Of a stretch of DNA of 46,484 bases, positions 15,484 to 23,995 are shown piece after piece (the first letter of the stretch is position 1; the number at the start of each line of letters is the position of its first letter). Below the pieces are notes generated by a model, which was given only the letters and a program-made list of their open reading frames with translations, was not told where the DNA came from and searched no databases. The stretch is from Actinomycetales bacterium (GTDB lineage Bacteria; Actinomycetota; Actinomycetes; Nanopelagicales; Nanopelagicaceae): positions 1-46,484 of the forward strand of contig JAGWVL010000006.1 of the NCBI GenBank assembly GCA_018970885.1, in the 5' to 3' direction. The translations under genes and the position numbers were made by a program.

Positions 15484-16248
15484 ATGACAGATACCAATGA
15501 GCTTCTTCAACTTGCATTAAATATTGCTCGTCAAGCTGGAGATTTATTGGTAGATCGTCCCGCTTCCTGGGACTTGACAGTTAAATCAACGGCAATTGAT
15601 ATTGCAACTCAAATGGATCATGCGAGTGAAAAGTTAATTGTTGAAAGTATTTTGGCTGCACGCCCCGAAGATGGAATCATCGGAGAAGAGGGAGCTTCAC
15701 ATGCCAGCAAAAGTGGGATCACCTGGGTTATCGATCCAGTAGATGGCACAGTTAATTACTTTTACGGATTACCGGGATGGGCAATCAGCATTGCTGCCAA
15801 AGATGAAAGTGGAACATTGGTCGGCGTCGTTCATTCACCAACTGTTAACTCAACCTGGCATGCATGCAAAGGTGGGGGAGCATTCCTCAACGATGTGAAG
15901 ATCGGCTGCAATGATCCCGTTGAACTCAATCGCGCTTTATTGTCATCGGGTTTTGCTTATGATGTTAAAAACCGAATTGAGCAGTTAAAGATTGTGAATG
16001 CCTTACTCCCGCAGATTCGAGATCTTCGTCGAATTGGATCAGCTGCTGCCGACATCTGCCATGTAGCAACTGGATTGGTTGATGGTTACTTTGAAACTGG
16101 ACTGTATGAATGGGATCTAGCTGCCGCAGAGTTGATCGCCCGTGAAGCTGGTGCAATGGTGACCACCCGTCCCTGGCATGGGCTCAATCTGACCGTTGCC
16201 GCTGGCCCTCACCTCTTTGAGGCGCTCAACGCTCACATTCCCGAGTAA
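15484..16248 (+). CDS. Inositol monophosphatase family protein
   Basis: 254 residues. The lithium-sensitive phosphatase motifs are complete: GEEGA (about residue 64), WVIDPVDGTVNYFYGLP (about 80-97) and WDLAAAELIAREAG (about 207). These bind the catalytic metals and hydrolyse a phosphate monoester. The family includes inositol-1-phosphatase, which actinobacteria need for inositol lipids and mycothiol, as well as histidinol-phosphatase and PAP phosphatase; the substrate cannot be fixed here. It diverges from the MFS gene with a very short shared promoter region. Confidence 0.9.
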   Translation: MTDTNELLQLALNIARQAGDLLVDRPASWDLTVKSTAIDIATQMDHASEKLIVESILAARPEDGIIGEEGASHASKSGITWVIDPVDGTVNYFYGLPGWAISIAAKDESGTLVGVVHSPTVNSTWHACKGGGAFLNDVKIGCNDPVELNRALLSSGFAYDVKNRIEQLKIVNALLPQIRDLRRIGSAAADICHVATGLVDGYFETGLYEWDLAAAELIAREAGAMVTTRPWHGLNLTVAAGPHLFEALNAHIPE

Positions 16249-16355
16249 AGCGCAGCGCCAGAGGCCGATTTACGGTTCTGAGCGTGGCTGTGGCACAATA
16301 CGCAATCTGCACCGCCAAAGCGCGTGCTTCATAGAAATGACAAAAGGATCCGAAT

Positions 16356-16913
16356 ATGAACACTCTTGACGCCGTAGATGCAGCATCGCTGCGCAAAGAC
16401 ATCCCACAATTTCGTGCTGGTGATGAGCTCAAGATCCATGTTCGCGTTATCGAAGGTAACAAGAGCCGTCTTCAGGTTTTCCAAGGTTTAGTTATCCGTC
16501 GCCAAGGTGATGGCGTTCGCGAGACCTTCACAATCCGTAAGGTTTCATACGGCGTTGGCGTTGAGCGTACCTTCCCAGTTCACACTCCAGTTATTGAAAA
16601 AATCGAGTTGGTAAAGAAGGGCGAAGTACGTCGCGCCAAGCTGTACTACCTACGCGATCTTCGCGGTAAGGCTGCAAAGATTCGCGAAAAGCGCGATGGC
16701 GTAGAAGGTTACGGTGACGGAATTCTTTCAACACCTGAGCCAGTAGTTATCTCTGAGCCAGTAGTTGAAGCGGTTGTTGAAGCACCTGCGGCAGAGGCGG
16801 TTGTTGTGTCCGAGCCAGTAGCAGAGGTTGCTGTGGCAGAGGCACCAGCTGAAGCTGCGACTGCAGATGTTGTGGATGCACCTGAAGCAACTGAAGCTCC
16901 AAAAGCTGAATAA
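16356..16913 (+). CDS. rplS: 50S ribosomal protein L19 with long C-terminal tail
   Basis: 185 residues. Residues 1-115 are ordinary L19: [57 protein letters not shown], and [16 protein letters not shown]19 lies at the 30S-50S interface. After GDGILS comes a tail of about 65 residues made of Glu, Val, Ala and Pro in repeated PVVxxPVVEA-like units, strongly acidic and probably disordered, which L19 normally lacks. AAAGGA stands 10 bases before the ATG. The 107 bases upstream hold a promoter region without a recognised leader structure. It heads the rplS-lepB-rnhB gene string. Confidence 0.96.
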   Translation: MNTLDAVDAASLRKDIPQFRAGDELKIHVRVIEGNKSRLQVFQGLVIRRQGDGVRETFTIRKVSYGVGVERTFPVHTPVIEKIELVKKGEVRRAKLYYLRDLRGKAAKIREKRDGVEGYGDGILSTPEPVVISEPVVEAVVEAPAAEAVVVSEPVAEVAVAEAPAEAATADVVDAPEATEAPKAE

Positions 16914-16921
16914 TCTCTTCA

Positions 16922-17578
16922 ATGCGAAATAAGGGATCGCTCCTTAAGGAGCTCCCAATCCTTGTTGTTGTTGCACTCGTTGTCTCCTTATTTATCAAGA
17001 CATTCCTAGTGCAGTTTTTCTATATTCCATCTGGATCCATGGAAAACACACTTCAAATCAAGGATCGCGTTGCAGTAAATAAAGTTCCTTTTATCTCAAA
17101 CACAATTAAACGTGGAGATGTAGTTGTATTCCGCGATCCCAATAACTGGCTTCCAGAGATCATCGATTACTCAACAAATAAGTATGTTGCAAAGGCTAAA
17201 AGCGCACTTGTAGCTGTGGGAGTTCTTCCCAACCCTGCCAAGCAGTACTTAGTAAAGCGTGTCATTGGTGTTGGCGGCGACCGTGTTGTCTGCTGTACCA
17301 AGGATGGCAAATTAACTATCAACGGCGTTGAAGTCACCGAGCCTTACATCTTTGCTGGCAATAAGCCATCTGAAATGAACTTTGATGTCACCGTTCCCAA
17401 GGGCAAGTTATGGGTAATGGGAGATCACCGCGGAGCAAGTGCGGATTCTCGCTATCACCAAGAGGATATTAATAAGGGCTTTGTTCCTGAATCAAAGGTG
17501 AGCGGGCGTGTAGTTGGAGTTATCTGGCCGTTCAAGCACATCAAATATGTTCCAAGAGTTGATGTCTTAAATAAGTAA
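16922..17578 (+). CDS. lepB: Signal peptidase I
   Basis: 218 residues. One N-terminal membrane anchor (about 12-32), then IPSGSMENTL with the catalytic Ser at about 39. The general base Lys is at about 112 in KRVIGVGGD, followed by the conserved MGDHR box (GDHRGASADSRYH). It removes signal peptides from exported proteins at the outer face of the membrane. The start is 8 bases after rplS, in the conserved actinobacterial order rplS-lepB-rnhB. The insert around 75-105 between the Ser and Lys boxes is moderate in size. Confidence 0.96.
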   Translation: MRNKGSLLKELPILVVVALVVSLFIKTFLVQFFYIPSGSMENTLQIKDRVAVNKVPFISNTIKRGDVVVFRDPNNWLPEIIDYSTNKYVAKAKSALVAVGVLPNPAKQYLVKRVIGVGGDRVVCCTKDGKLTINGVEVTEPYIFAGNKPSEMNFDVTVPKGKLWVMGDHRGASADSRYHQEDINKGFVPESKVSGRVVGVIWPFKHIKYVPRVDVLNK

Positions 17579-17582
17579 CCTT

Positions 17583-18191
17583 ATGAAGGTTATCGAACAA
17601 CTTTTAACTAATGCCGGAATCTCACCGATTGCAGGTGTTGATGAAGCAGGTCGTGGAGCATGTGCTGGCCCTCTTGTGATCGCTTCAGTTGTTCTCAATG
17701 ATCCATTTGCACCAGAGCTTGCGGTAGTTCGCGATTCAAAAGAGATCCCGGAAAATAAACGTGATGCAGTTTTTGAGTTAATTCATCAGGTCGCTGCATC
17801 TGTCAGTGTTGTAATTGTTCCTGCCAGCGAAGTTGATTCACGTGGTGTGCATGCGGCAAATTTAGATGGAATGCGTCGAGCGGTTCAGGGATTAAGTGTT
17901 GAACCCGCCTATGTCTTAACAGATGGCTATGCGATCGAAGGGCTAGGGCTCCCAAACCTTGCGGTATGGAAAGGTGATCAAGTTGTTGTTTCAATTAGCG
18001 CAGCATCGGTGATCGCAAAGGTCACTCGAGATCGAATCATGCGCGAGATGGATAATGAATTTCCGTTGTATGGCTTTGCTGGTCACAAGGGGTACATAAC
18101 AGCTGCACACACAAAGGCGCTCAATGAGCATGGGCCGTGTGCACAACATCGTCGCTCTTTTGCCAATGTTGCTGCCCTAATCCACAAGTAA
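17583..18191 (+). CDS. rnhB: Ribonuclease HII
   Basis: 202 residues. GVDEAGRGACAGPLV (about 18-32) contains the first catalytic Asp-Glu pair, and ASVIAKVTRDRIMREM and GFAGHKGYITAAH are further RNase HII boxes. The enzyme cuts RNA in RNA-DNA hybrids, including single ribonucleotides left in DNA. The ATG lies 4 bases after the lepB stop, so it belongs to the same operon. Confidence 0.96.
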   Translation: MKVIEQLLTNAGISPIAGVDEAGRGACAGPLVIASVVLNDPFAPELAVVRDSKEIPENKRDAVFELIHQVAASVSVVIVPASEVDSRGVHAANLDGMRRAVQGLSVEPAYVLTDGYAIEGLGLPNLAVWKGDQVVVSISAASVIAKVTRDRIMREMDNEFPLYGFAGHKGYITAAHTKALNEHGPCAQHRRSFANVAALIHK

Positions 18192-18239
18192 GTTCCGCGC
18201 TACATCTGGGCTCGATTGGGGTATTTATCCTCCCTGATC

Positions 18240-18605
18240 ATGAAGACAAAGAATAATCAAAGTACTGGGGCACTTGGCGAAGATGCGGTTGCTCAATATC
18301 TGATCGAACATCACTGCGAAGTAATCGAAAGAAATTGGCGGATACGTGAAGGCGAAATAGATATCGTCGCTCTTAATCCCACCGGAATCTTTTCATTTGT
18401 AGAGGTTAAAACTCGTAGTTCAGTTGCATTTGGTCATCCGTTCGAAGCGATCAATCGTGATAAAGCCCATCGCATGCAACGTCTAGCTCTTGCCTGGTTA
18501 GCTACACATGGGTGTTTAGGATGCGATTATCAAATCGATGTTGCAGCTGTTCTAGTGCAACCAGATGGAAAGCTTTCCATTGAATACCGCGAGAAGTTGC
18601 TATGA
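18240..18605 (+). CDS. YraN family (UPF0102) protein
   Basis: 121 residues from ATG 18240; the ORF track starts 8 codons earlier at TTG. It has the restriction-endonuclease-like core of UPF0102: GEDAVAQYLIEHHCEVIERNWR, GEIDIVAL, FVEVKTR, with the D...ExK pattern. The family is a presumed nuclease; its role is unknown. It overlaps the next gene by 4 bases (ATGA). In other actinobacteria a DUF2469 gene usually sits between rnhB and this gene, and it is absent here. TATCCT 8 bases before the ATG hints at a nearly leaderless start. Confidence 0.9.
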   Translation: MKTKNNQSTGALGEDAVAQYLIEHHCEVIERNWRIREGEIDIVALNPTGIFSFVEVKTRSSVAFGHPFEAINRDKAHRMQRLALAWLATHGCLGCDYQIDVAAVLVQPDGKLSIEYREKLL

Positions 18606-20122
18606 CTCTTGCGCTTACACATTCAGTCGCGTTACAAGGTTTAGCAGGCCACCTTGTGACAATCGAGGTTGATATTGCAGATGGTTTGCCGGGTTATGCA
18701 TTGTTGGGACTGCCAGATGCTGCCCTCTCTGAATCACGTGATCGGGTCCGCAGTGCAATTGTTAACTGTGGTGAAGTTTGGCCCAATAGAAAGGTAACAG
18801 TTTCGCTCTCACCTGCTTGGTTACCAAAGAGCGGGTCTAGTTTTGATTTAGCGATCTGTATTGCTCTTTTATCCGCGCATGACACGGTACCTCATAACAG
18901 GATTGCTGAACTTCTATTTCTTGGTGAACTGTCGCTGGATGGAAGAATTCGTTCAGTACGTGGAGTTTTACCGGCTTTGATGGCGGCGTACAAAGCTGGT
19001 GTTCGCACAGCGGTTGTTCCTGCAGCAAACTTTGCGGAAGCTCAATTGATGCAATCTATGACCATAGTTCCGATGGAGCATCTGAAACAAGTACTGCGTT
19101 GGTTACGCACAGGAGAGCGTGACGTTGTGCAAGAGATCGATTTACAGTGGGAACAAACCGATACTCGATTAGATTTTGCAGATGTTGCGGGGCAATCGGC
19201 TGCGCGTTTAGCTGCTGAAATAGCTGCAATCGGTGGTCACCACATCTTGTTGATCGGCCCACCCGGTGCCGGAAAAACAATGATCGCCGAAAGAATTCCA
19301 ACGATTATGCCCGCTTTATCTATTGAACAAGCGTTAGAGGTGACAGCGGTTCACTCCATTGCAGGTACGTTAACTCAAAGATCACCTTTGTCTTTGCTTG
19401 CACCTATAGTTTCTCCGCATCACACAACAACACGTATCGCAATGGTGGGCGGAGGCTCGCACGTTATTAAGCCCGGTGCATGTTCGCTTGCGCATCACGG
19501 AGTTCTCTTTATAGATGAAGCTCCCGAATGTGGCCCTGGAGTTTTAGACTCCTTACGACAACCGCTGGAATCAGGCACTGTAACAATCGCCAGAAGTGTT
19601 GGAAATCTAGCCTTTCCCGCCCAGTTTCTACTGGTGTTAGCTGCTAATCCGTGTCCATGTGGAAAGTTCACCGGTCGTGGCCGTAACTGCACCTGCACGT
19701 CACAACAAGTTCGACGGTACTTAGGAAAACTTTCCGGACCATTGATGGATCGCATTGATTTACGGGTGCAAGTCGAGCCCGTTGGAAGAGTTGACATGGC
19801 CCGCAATGAACTGGGTGAAAGTAGTGGCGCCATTAGACAACGTGTCATCGCTGCTCGTAGCGTTGCTGAAAAACGATTTGCCGGAATGGGATGGAGTTTA
19901 AACTCACAAATTCCAGCTCGTGCCTTGCGATCAACCTTTCAACCAGATCGAAAGGCAATGAATTTTCTGCATGATGAGTTAGATAGAGAGCAAATCACGG
20001 CGCGAGGACTTCACAAGATCATCCGAACTTCATGGAGTTTTGCTGATTTACATGGACATCCAGTTCCAACGATGCAGGATGTTCAAGCCGCACATGCTTT
20101 GAGAGGCAAGGTCGAAGCATGA
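18602..20122 (+). CDS. comM: ComM/YifB family Mg-chelatase-like AAA+ ATPase
   Basis: 506 residues, full length. The N-terminal ComM/Lon-protease-like fold (HLVTIEVDIADGLPGYALLGLPDAALSESRDRV) is followed by the Mg-chelatase-type AAA+ domain with Walker A GPPGAGKT (about residue 220), LFIDEAPE (Walker B), and a zinc-like cluster ANPCPCGKF...CTCTSQQVRRYLGKLSGPLMDRIDL. ComM is a helicase that helps branch migration during natural transformation. It overlaps yraN and dprA by 4 bases each, so the three are translationally coupled. dprA next door supports a DNA-uptake or recombination role. Confidence 0.94.
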   Translation: MTLALTHSVALQGLAGHLVTIEVDIADGLPGYALLGLPDAALSESRDRVRSAIVNCGEVWPNRKVTVSLSPAWLPKSGSSFDLAICIALLSAHDTVPHNRIAELLFLGELSLDGRIRSVRGVLPALMAAYKAGVRTAVVPAANFAEAQLMQSMTIVPMEHLKQVLRWLRTGERDVVQEIDLQWEQTDTRLDFADVAGQSAARLAAEIAAIGGHHILLIGPPGAGKTMIAERIPTIMPALSIEQALEVTAVHSIAGTLTQRSPLSLLAPIVSPHHTTTRIAMVGGGSHVIKPGACSLAHHGVLFIDEAPECGPGVLDSLRQPLESGTVTIARSVGNLAFPAQFLLVLAANPCPCGKFTGRGRNCTCTSQQVRRYLGKLSGPLMDRIDLRVQVEPVGRVDMARNELGESSGAIRQRVIAARSVAEKRFAGMGWSLNSQIPARALRSTFQPDRKAMNFLHDELDREQITARGLHKIIRTSWSFADLHGHPVPTMQDVQAAHALRGKVEA

Positions 20123-20976
20123 GTGAACAGTTAGCACGAGCTTGTTTATTTAGCGTTGTCGAAGGTGGTCACACATTTTGGTCTGCTGAAATTTCAACTC
20201 ATGGTGCATCTGCGGTATACAACAAGTTACTCAATGGGGGATATGACCCGATCAAGTATGCCAAGTTGATTACCAATCTGCGTGAAGCCAATGGCGATAA
20301 AATTTTGACCGAAATTGATAAACACTGTGCACGTCTTATTTCGCCAGATGATGAAGATTGGCCTCAACAATTTAATGATCTTGCCGCTCCACCCATTTGC
20401 CTAATTTTCAAGGGAAACATCAATGCGCTACACCAATCATCCTTAGCGATAGTTGGAACCCGTAATCCAACATCCTATGGAGCAAGAATTGCTGGAGAGT
20501 TTGCCGCAGGTTTTGCAGATCGTGAATGGGCAATTGTTAGCGGGGGAGCATACGGAATCGATTCCTATGCACATAAAGGTGCACTGATTGCCGAAGGGGT
20601 AACAGTTGCGGTTGTTGCTTCTGGCATTGACATTAACTATCCAGCCGGAAACACCAGACTGTTTGCTGAAATCTGCGAATCAGGGGCGATAGTTACAGAG
20701 TTCATGCCGGGACACAGAGCACTTCCTAATCGATTCCTCACTCGCAACCGTTTAATTGCCGCACTCTCTAAGGCAACCCTTGTCGTGGAAGCTGCTTTTC
20801 GAAGCGGATCATTACGAACTGCACGTGATGCGGCAGAGATCTTTCGACCGGTCATGGCGATTCCAGGTCCAATTAACTCTCCAACAAGTGAAGGTTGTCA
20901 TCGCTTAATTGGTGAAAGAGCGGCAGAGATCGTTACATCTGTCGCAGATGCTGTGGAGTTTATTGGCATAAATTGA
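20119..20976 (+). CDS. dprA: DNA processing protein DprA (Smf)
   Basis: 285 residues. The Rossmann-like core is clear: IVGTRNPTSYGARIA, AIVSGGAYGIDSYAHKGAL, VVASGIDINYPAGN, RFLTRNRLIAALS and VMAIPGPINSPTSEGCHRLI. DprA loads RecA on incoming single-stranded DNA. The protein stops soon after the core, so the C-terminal winged-helix domain of longer members is missing. Its ATG overlaps comM by 4 bases. Confidence 0.95.
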   Translation: MSEQLARACLFSVVEGGHTFWSAEISTHGASAVYNKLLNGGYDPIKYAKLITNLREANGDKILTEIDKHCARLISPDDEDWPQQFNDLAAPPICLIFKGNINALHQSSLAIVGTRNPTSYGARIAGEFAAGFADREWAIVSGGAYGIDSYAHKGALIAEGVTVAVVASGIDINYPAGNTRLFAEICESGAIVTEFMPGHRALPNRFLTRNRLIAALSKATLVVEAAFRSGSLRTARDAAEIFRPVMAIPGPINSPTSEGCHRLIGERAAEIVTSVADAVEFIGIN

Positions 20977-20991
20977 TGAGAGAATAAGGCT

Positions 20992-21912
20992 ATGAGTGAT
21001 TTCCGTTCGGGCTTCGTAGCCATTGTTGGCCGCCCTAATGTAGGTAAATCAACCTTAATTAACGCTTTAGTTGGTAGCAAGATCGCAATCACCTCGCATC
21101 ACCCAAATACAACTCGCACAGCTATTCGTGGCATTGTTCATCGCCCTGAATTCCAAGCGGTGCTTGTCGATACACCAGGTGTTCATAAACCAAAGACACT
21201 ATTGGGTCAGCACCTTAATCAAGTTGTAGATCAAAGCATGGAATCTGTCGACATCGTAATTATGTGTATTCCTGCTGATGAAACATCTGGTGCAGGTGAC
21301 ACATTCATTGCGGCAGAGATTGCAAAGCATCCAAAAGCCAAAAAGTTTGCGGTCATTACAAAGACAGATTTGATTTCCAAGGAAAAGCTAGCGATTCGCT
21401 TGCTTGGGATCATGAAGATTGCTGAAGGCTTTGTCTGGGATGAAATCATTCCAGTCTCGGCTGCGGTACATGATCAGGTAGATCTGCTCAATGAACTTAT
21501 TGGTAACAACCTTCCAGCCGGTCCTCAGTATTACCCAGAGGGAACAACAAGTGATCAAGCTATTGAGCAGTTAATCTGCGAGTTCATTCGAGAAGCAGCT
21601 CTACAAGATGTTCGTGAAGAGCTGCCACATTCGATTGTTGTGACAATTGACGAATTCGGTGAGCGAGCGGAAAAGGGTTCACGCCCATTTTTCGATGTTC
21701 ACGCAACGATTCACGTAGAACGCGACACCCAGCGTGCTATTTTGTTAGGACATCAAGGAGCTCGTTTAAAGGAGATAGGAATTCGCGCCCGCGCAGATAT
21801 CGAGCGCGCACTTAATGCAAAGATCTTCCTTGGGCTTCACATTAAGGTTTCAAAGGAGTGGCAGAAGGATCCGAAGTTGCTTGCAAAACTAGGGTTTGGT
21901 GACAGGAGTTAA
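20992..21912 (+). CDS. era: GTPase Era
   Basis: 306 residues. GTPase boxes: GRPNVGKST (about 13-21), effector region NTTRTAIRG, DTPGVHKP, and TKTD. The C-terminal KH domain has ILLGHQGARLKEIGIRAR. Era binds 16S rRNA and helps 30S assembly. It begins 15 bases after dprA, either with AAGG as a weak ribosome binding site or as a near-leaderless start behind GAGAAT. In many bacteria era is linked to ybeY and recO, so its position after dprA is unusual. Its stop overlaps by 4 bases that of the convergent transporter gene. Confidence 0.96.
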   Translation: MSDFRSGFVAIVGRPNVGKSTLINALVGSKIAITSHHPNTTRTAIRGIVHRPEFQAVLVDTPGVHKPKTLLGQHLNQVVDQSMESVDIVIMCIPADETSGAGDTFIAAEIAKHPKAKKFAVITKTDLISKEKLAIRLLGIMKIAEGFVWDEIIPVSAAVHDQVDLLNELIGNNLPAGPQYYPEGTTSDQAIEQLICEFIREAALQDVREELPHSIVVTIDEFGERAEKGSRPFFDVHATIHVERDTQRAILLGHQGARLKEIGIRARADIERALNAKIFLGLHIKVSKEWQKDPKLLAKLGFGDRS

Positions 21913-22784
21913 TAGTTCGTGCTTTTTTCCGGGCTCTTCCTGCTTGCAAGATAAGAACCTATTAAGACGAGCGGTAATCCAATAATGATTCCCGCTGTCA
22001 ATGGCTCCCTCAGAATAATTACACCGAGAACAACGGCAACTGCGGTGTTCAAGTAAGTAACCAATGAACTACGTGCAGGGCCTATCTCTTCCATCACCTT
22101 GAAGAACAGGATAAATGCAAAGGCGGTACTGAAAACTCCGAGCGCAATCAAAGACAACGCTGAATCTATGGAAATGCTAGATGGCCACTGAGCAATTGCT
22201 ACGGGTGCCCAGAAGATTGTTGTGAGCGCCATCGCAAGGCCGTTAATCGCAATACCATCAACCAATGGCAGGTTAGTAGTCACCATTATTACCGCATATG
22301 CATAACCCATCGAAGCCAGAATCACCATGGCAATAGAAAGTGGATCACTAGTTCCGGTAAGGCTTTCAATACCGACAACCAGGATCAAACCAAAGAATCC
22401 AACTACAATTCCAACTATTCGCTTGAACTGCCAGACTGAATGATCCCCTCGCAAAGAGGTAATTATTGTTGCAAAAATTGGTACTGTAGAAACTAACAAA
22501 CCTGCAAGCCCAGAATTAATCTTTTGTTCTGCAGTTGTTATCAAGATCCAAGGACCGATCATTTCCAGAAGTGCATAAAATGCGACAAACTTAAATCCCA
22601 AGACCGCGCCTTTAAACTTCTTGCGATAGATAGCAACGGGAATCAAAATAGTGGCACCAATTAAGGTGCGGCCTGCAACTACTGCTGCAGGTGGAAAATC
22701 TTCCACGGCGACCTTCATCAAGAGGTACGGAATGCCCCATAAAATTCCAACCAAAACAAAGTGGAACAGCGATTTACGGCTCAT
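21909..22784 (-). CDS. EamA/DMT-family transporter
   Basis: 291 residues with about ten hydrophobic segments in two EamA repeats. Typical features are the early GILWGIPYLLMKVAVEDFPP and the second-half VVGFFGLILVVG. These proteins move small metabolites, often amino acids or drugs; the substrate is unknown. Its ATG directly follows the TAA of glgM (TAAATG), so it is the second gene of the glgM unit. A second, distinct DMT protein is at 30634-31497. Confidence 0.88.
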   Translation of the reverse strand: MSRKSLFHFVLVGILWGIPYLLMKVAVEDFPPAAVVAGRTLIGATILIPVAIYRKKFKGAVLGFKFVAFYALLEMIGPWILITTAEQKINSGLAGLLVSTVPIFATIITSLRGDHSVWQFKRIVGIVVGFFGLILVVGIESLTGTSDPLSIAMVILASMGYAYAVIMVTTNLPLVDGIAINGLAMALTTIFWAPVAIAQWPSSISIDSALSLIALGVFSTAFAFILFFKVMEEIGPARSSLVTYLNTAVAVVLGVIILREPLTAGIIIGLPLVLIGSYLASRKSPEKSTNY

Positions 22785-23945
22785 TTATGCAAGCACACGG
22801 CGGTAGAGATCGACAGTCAATGCTGCAACCGCATCCCATCCAAATTGTTTTTGAGCTCGTACACGTCCTGCGGCGCCATACTTTTTGAGCAGATCAGGCT
22901 GCGACATTAAACGTGTAATGGACTCAGTTAAAGCTTTTTCAAATGTAACAGCCTCGCCGATGTAGTCAACAAGTTCACCAGTTTCCTTATCTGCAACAAC
23001 CTCGGGGATTCCACCGACGCGTGAGCCCAAAACTGCGGTTTCACAGCCCATCGCTTCCAGGTTCACAATCCCGAGTGGTTCATAAATTGATGGGCATATG
23101 AATAAATCCGCTGCGGTTAACATGGCGGTTAACTGATTATGGGGGAGCATCTCTTTAATCCACCACACATTGCGGCGGGTTGATTGAAGTTCTGAAATCA
23201 ATGCGGCAACTTCATTGCCGATACCTTCTTCGTCAGGGCTTCCTGCAGCTAATACCAAACCAAATTCAGGTGGAACTTCCTTCCAGGCCCGCAGTAAATG
23301 CGCCAAACCCTTTTGACGGGTAATTCGACCAACAAAGATTGCAAATGGCCCATCTATTCCAAAACTCTTCAATACAGATCCATCATGATTAGGTGCAAAC
23401 TTAGTGGTGTCTACTCCATTGCGAATTGTGACAACCTTTGCTGGATCAATAGCGGGGTATGCCTTCAAAACATCTGCGCGCATTCCATCACTTACTGCGA
23501 TGATTGCACTTGCCGCCTCATAAGCGGTCTTTTCGGCCCATGATGAAATTCGATATCCGCCACCCAGTTGCTCAGATTTCCAAGGACGCAATGGTTCAAG
23601 TGAGTGTGCACTCACGATGTGGGGGATTGCGTGTTGTAGCGCGGCAACATGTCCTGCCATGTTCGCATACCAAGTATGAGAGTGAACAACATCAACATGT
23701 CCAAGATGTGTTGCCATCTCAAGATCAATTGCCAAAGCTTGAACCGCTGGATTTGCATCTGCAAAACCCTCTGGTAGTGAGTAACCAAAAGCATCATCTC
23801 GTTTGCCACCAAAGCAGTGAACATCGACATGAACATCTTTAATAGTGCGAAGGGCTTGCGTTAGTTGGAGGACATGAACGCCAGCGCCACCATAAATGGC
23901 TGGTGGCCACTCTTTAGTAACGATTCCAACCTTTAACGCAGTCAT
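22785..23945 (-). CDS. glgM: GT4 glycogen synthase-type glucosyltransferase (GlgA/GlgM)
   Basis: 386 residues from ATG 23945; the ORF track uses TTG 23972. N-terminal GIVTKEWPPAIYGGAGVHV, then IFVGRITRQKGLAHLL, and the C-terminal EPLGIVNLEAMGCETAVLGSRVGGIPEVV, typical of GT4 retaining glucosyltransferases. Mycobacterial homologues that diverge from glgC make alpha-maltose 1-phosphate from ADP-glucose (GlgM) rather than acting as a classical glycogen synthase. The divergent glgC here supports the same role (inference); no glgE is in the window to prove it. GAGGAA, about 10 bases before the ATG, serves as ribosome binding site. Confidence 0.85.
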   Translation of the reverse strand: MTALKVGIVTKEWPPAIYGGAGVHVLQLTQALRTIKDVHVDVHCFGGKRDDAFGYSLPEGFADANPAVQALAIDLEMATHLGHVDVVHSHTWYANMAGHVAALQHAIPHIVSAHSLEPLRPWKSEQLGGGYRISSWAEKTAYEAASAIIAVSDGMRADVLKAYPAIDPAKVVTIRNGVDTTKFAPNHDGSVLKSFGIDGPFAIFVGRITRQKGLAHLLRAWKEVPPEFGLVLAAGSPDEEGIGNEVAALISELQSTRRNVWWIKEMLPHNQLTAMLTAADLFICPSIYEPLGIVNLEAMGCETAVLGSRVGGIPEVVADKETGELVDYIGEAVTFEKALTESITRLMSQPDLLKKYGAAGRVRAQKQFGWDAVAALTVDLYRRVLA

Positions 23946-23983
23946 ATCTTTGTATTCCTCTTCCTCCGACAAGGGTGAAAGGC

Positions 23984-23989
23984 TATCGT
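23984..23989 (+). promoter_or_regulatory. -10 element for glgC
   Basis: TATCGT with six bases (TAAGGC) to ATG 23996, a leaderless pattern. Confidence 0.45.
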
Positions 23990-23995
23990 TAAGGC

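Noticed and set aside
16249-16355. Possible ribosomal-protein leader before rplS
   Set aside because: I could not match it to a known L19 leader structure or find a convincing paired core.
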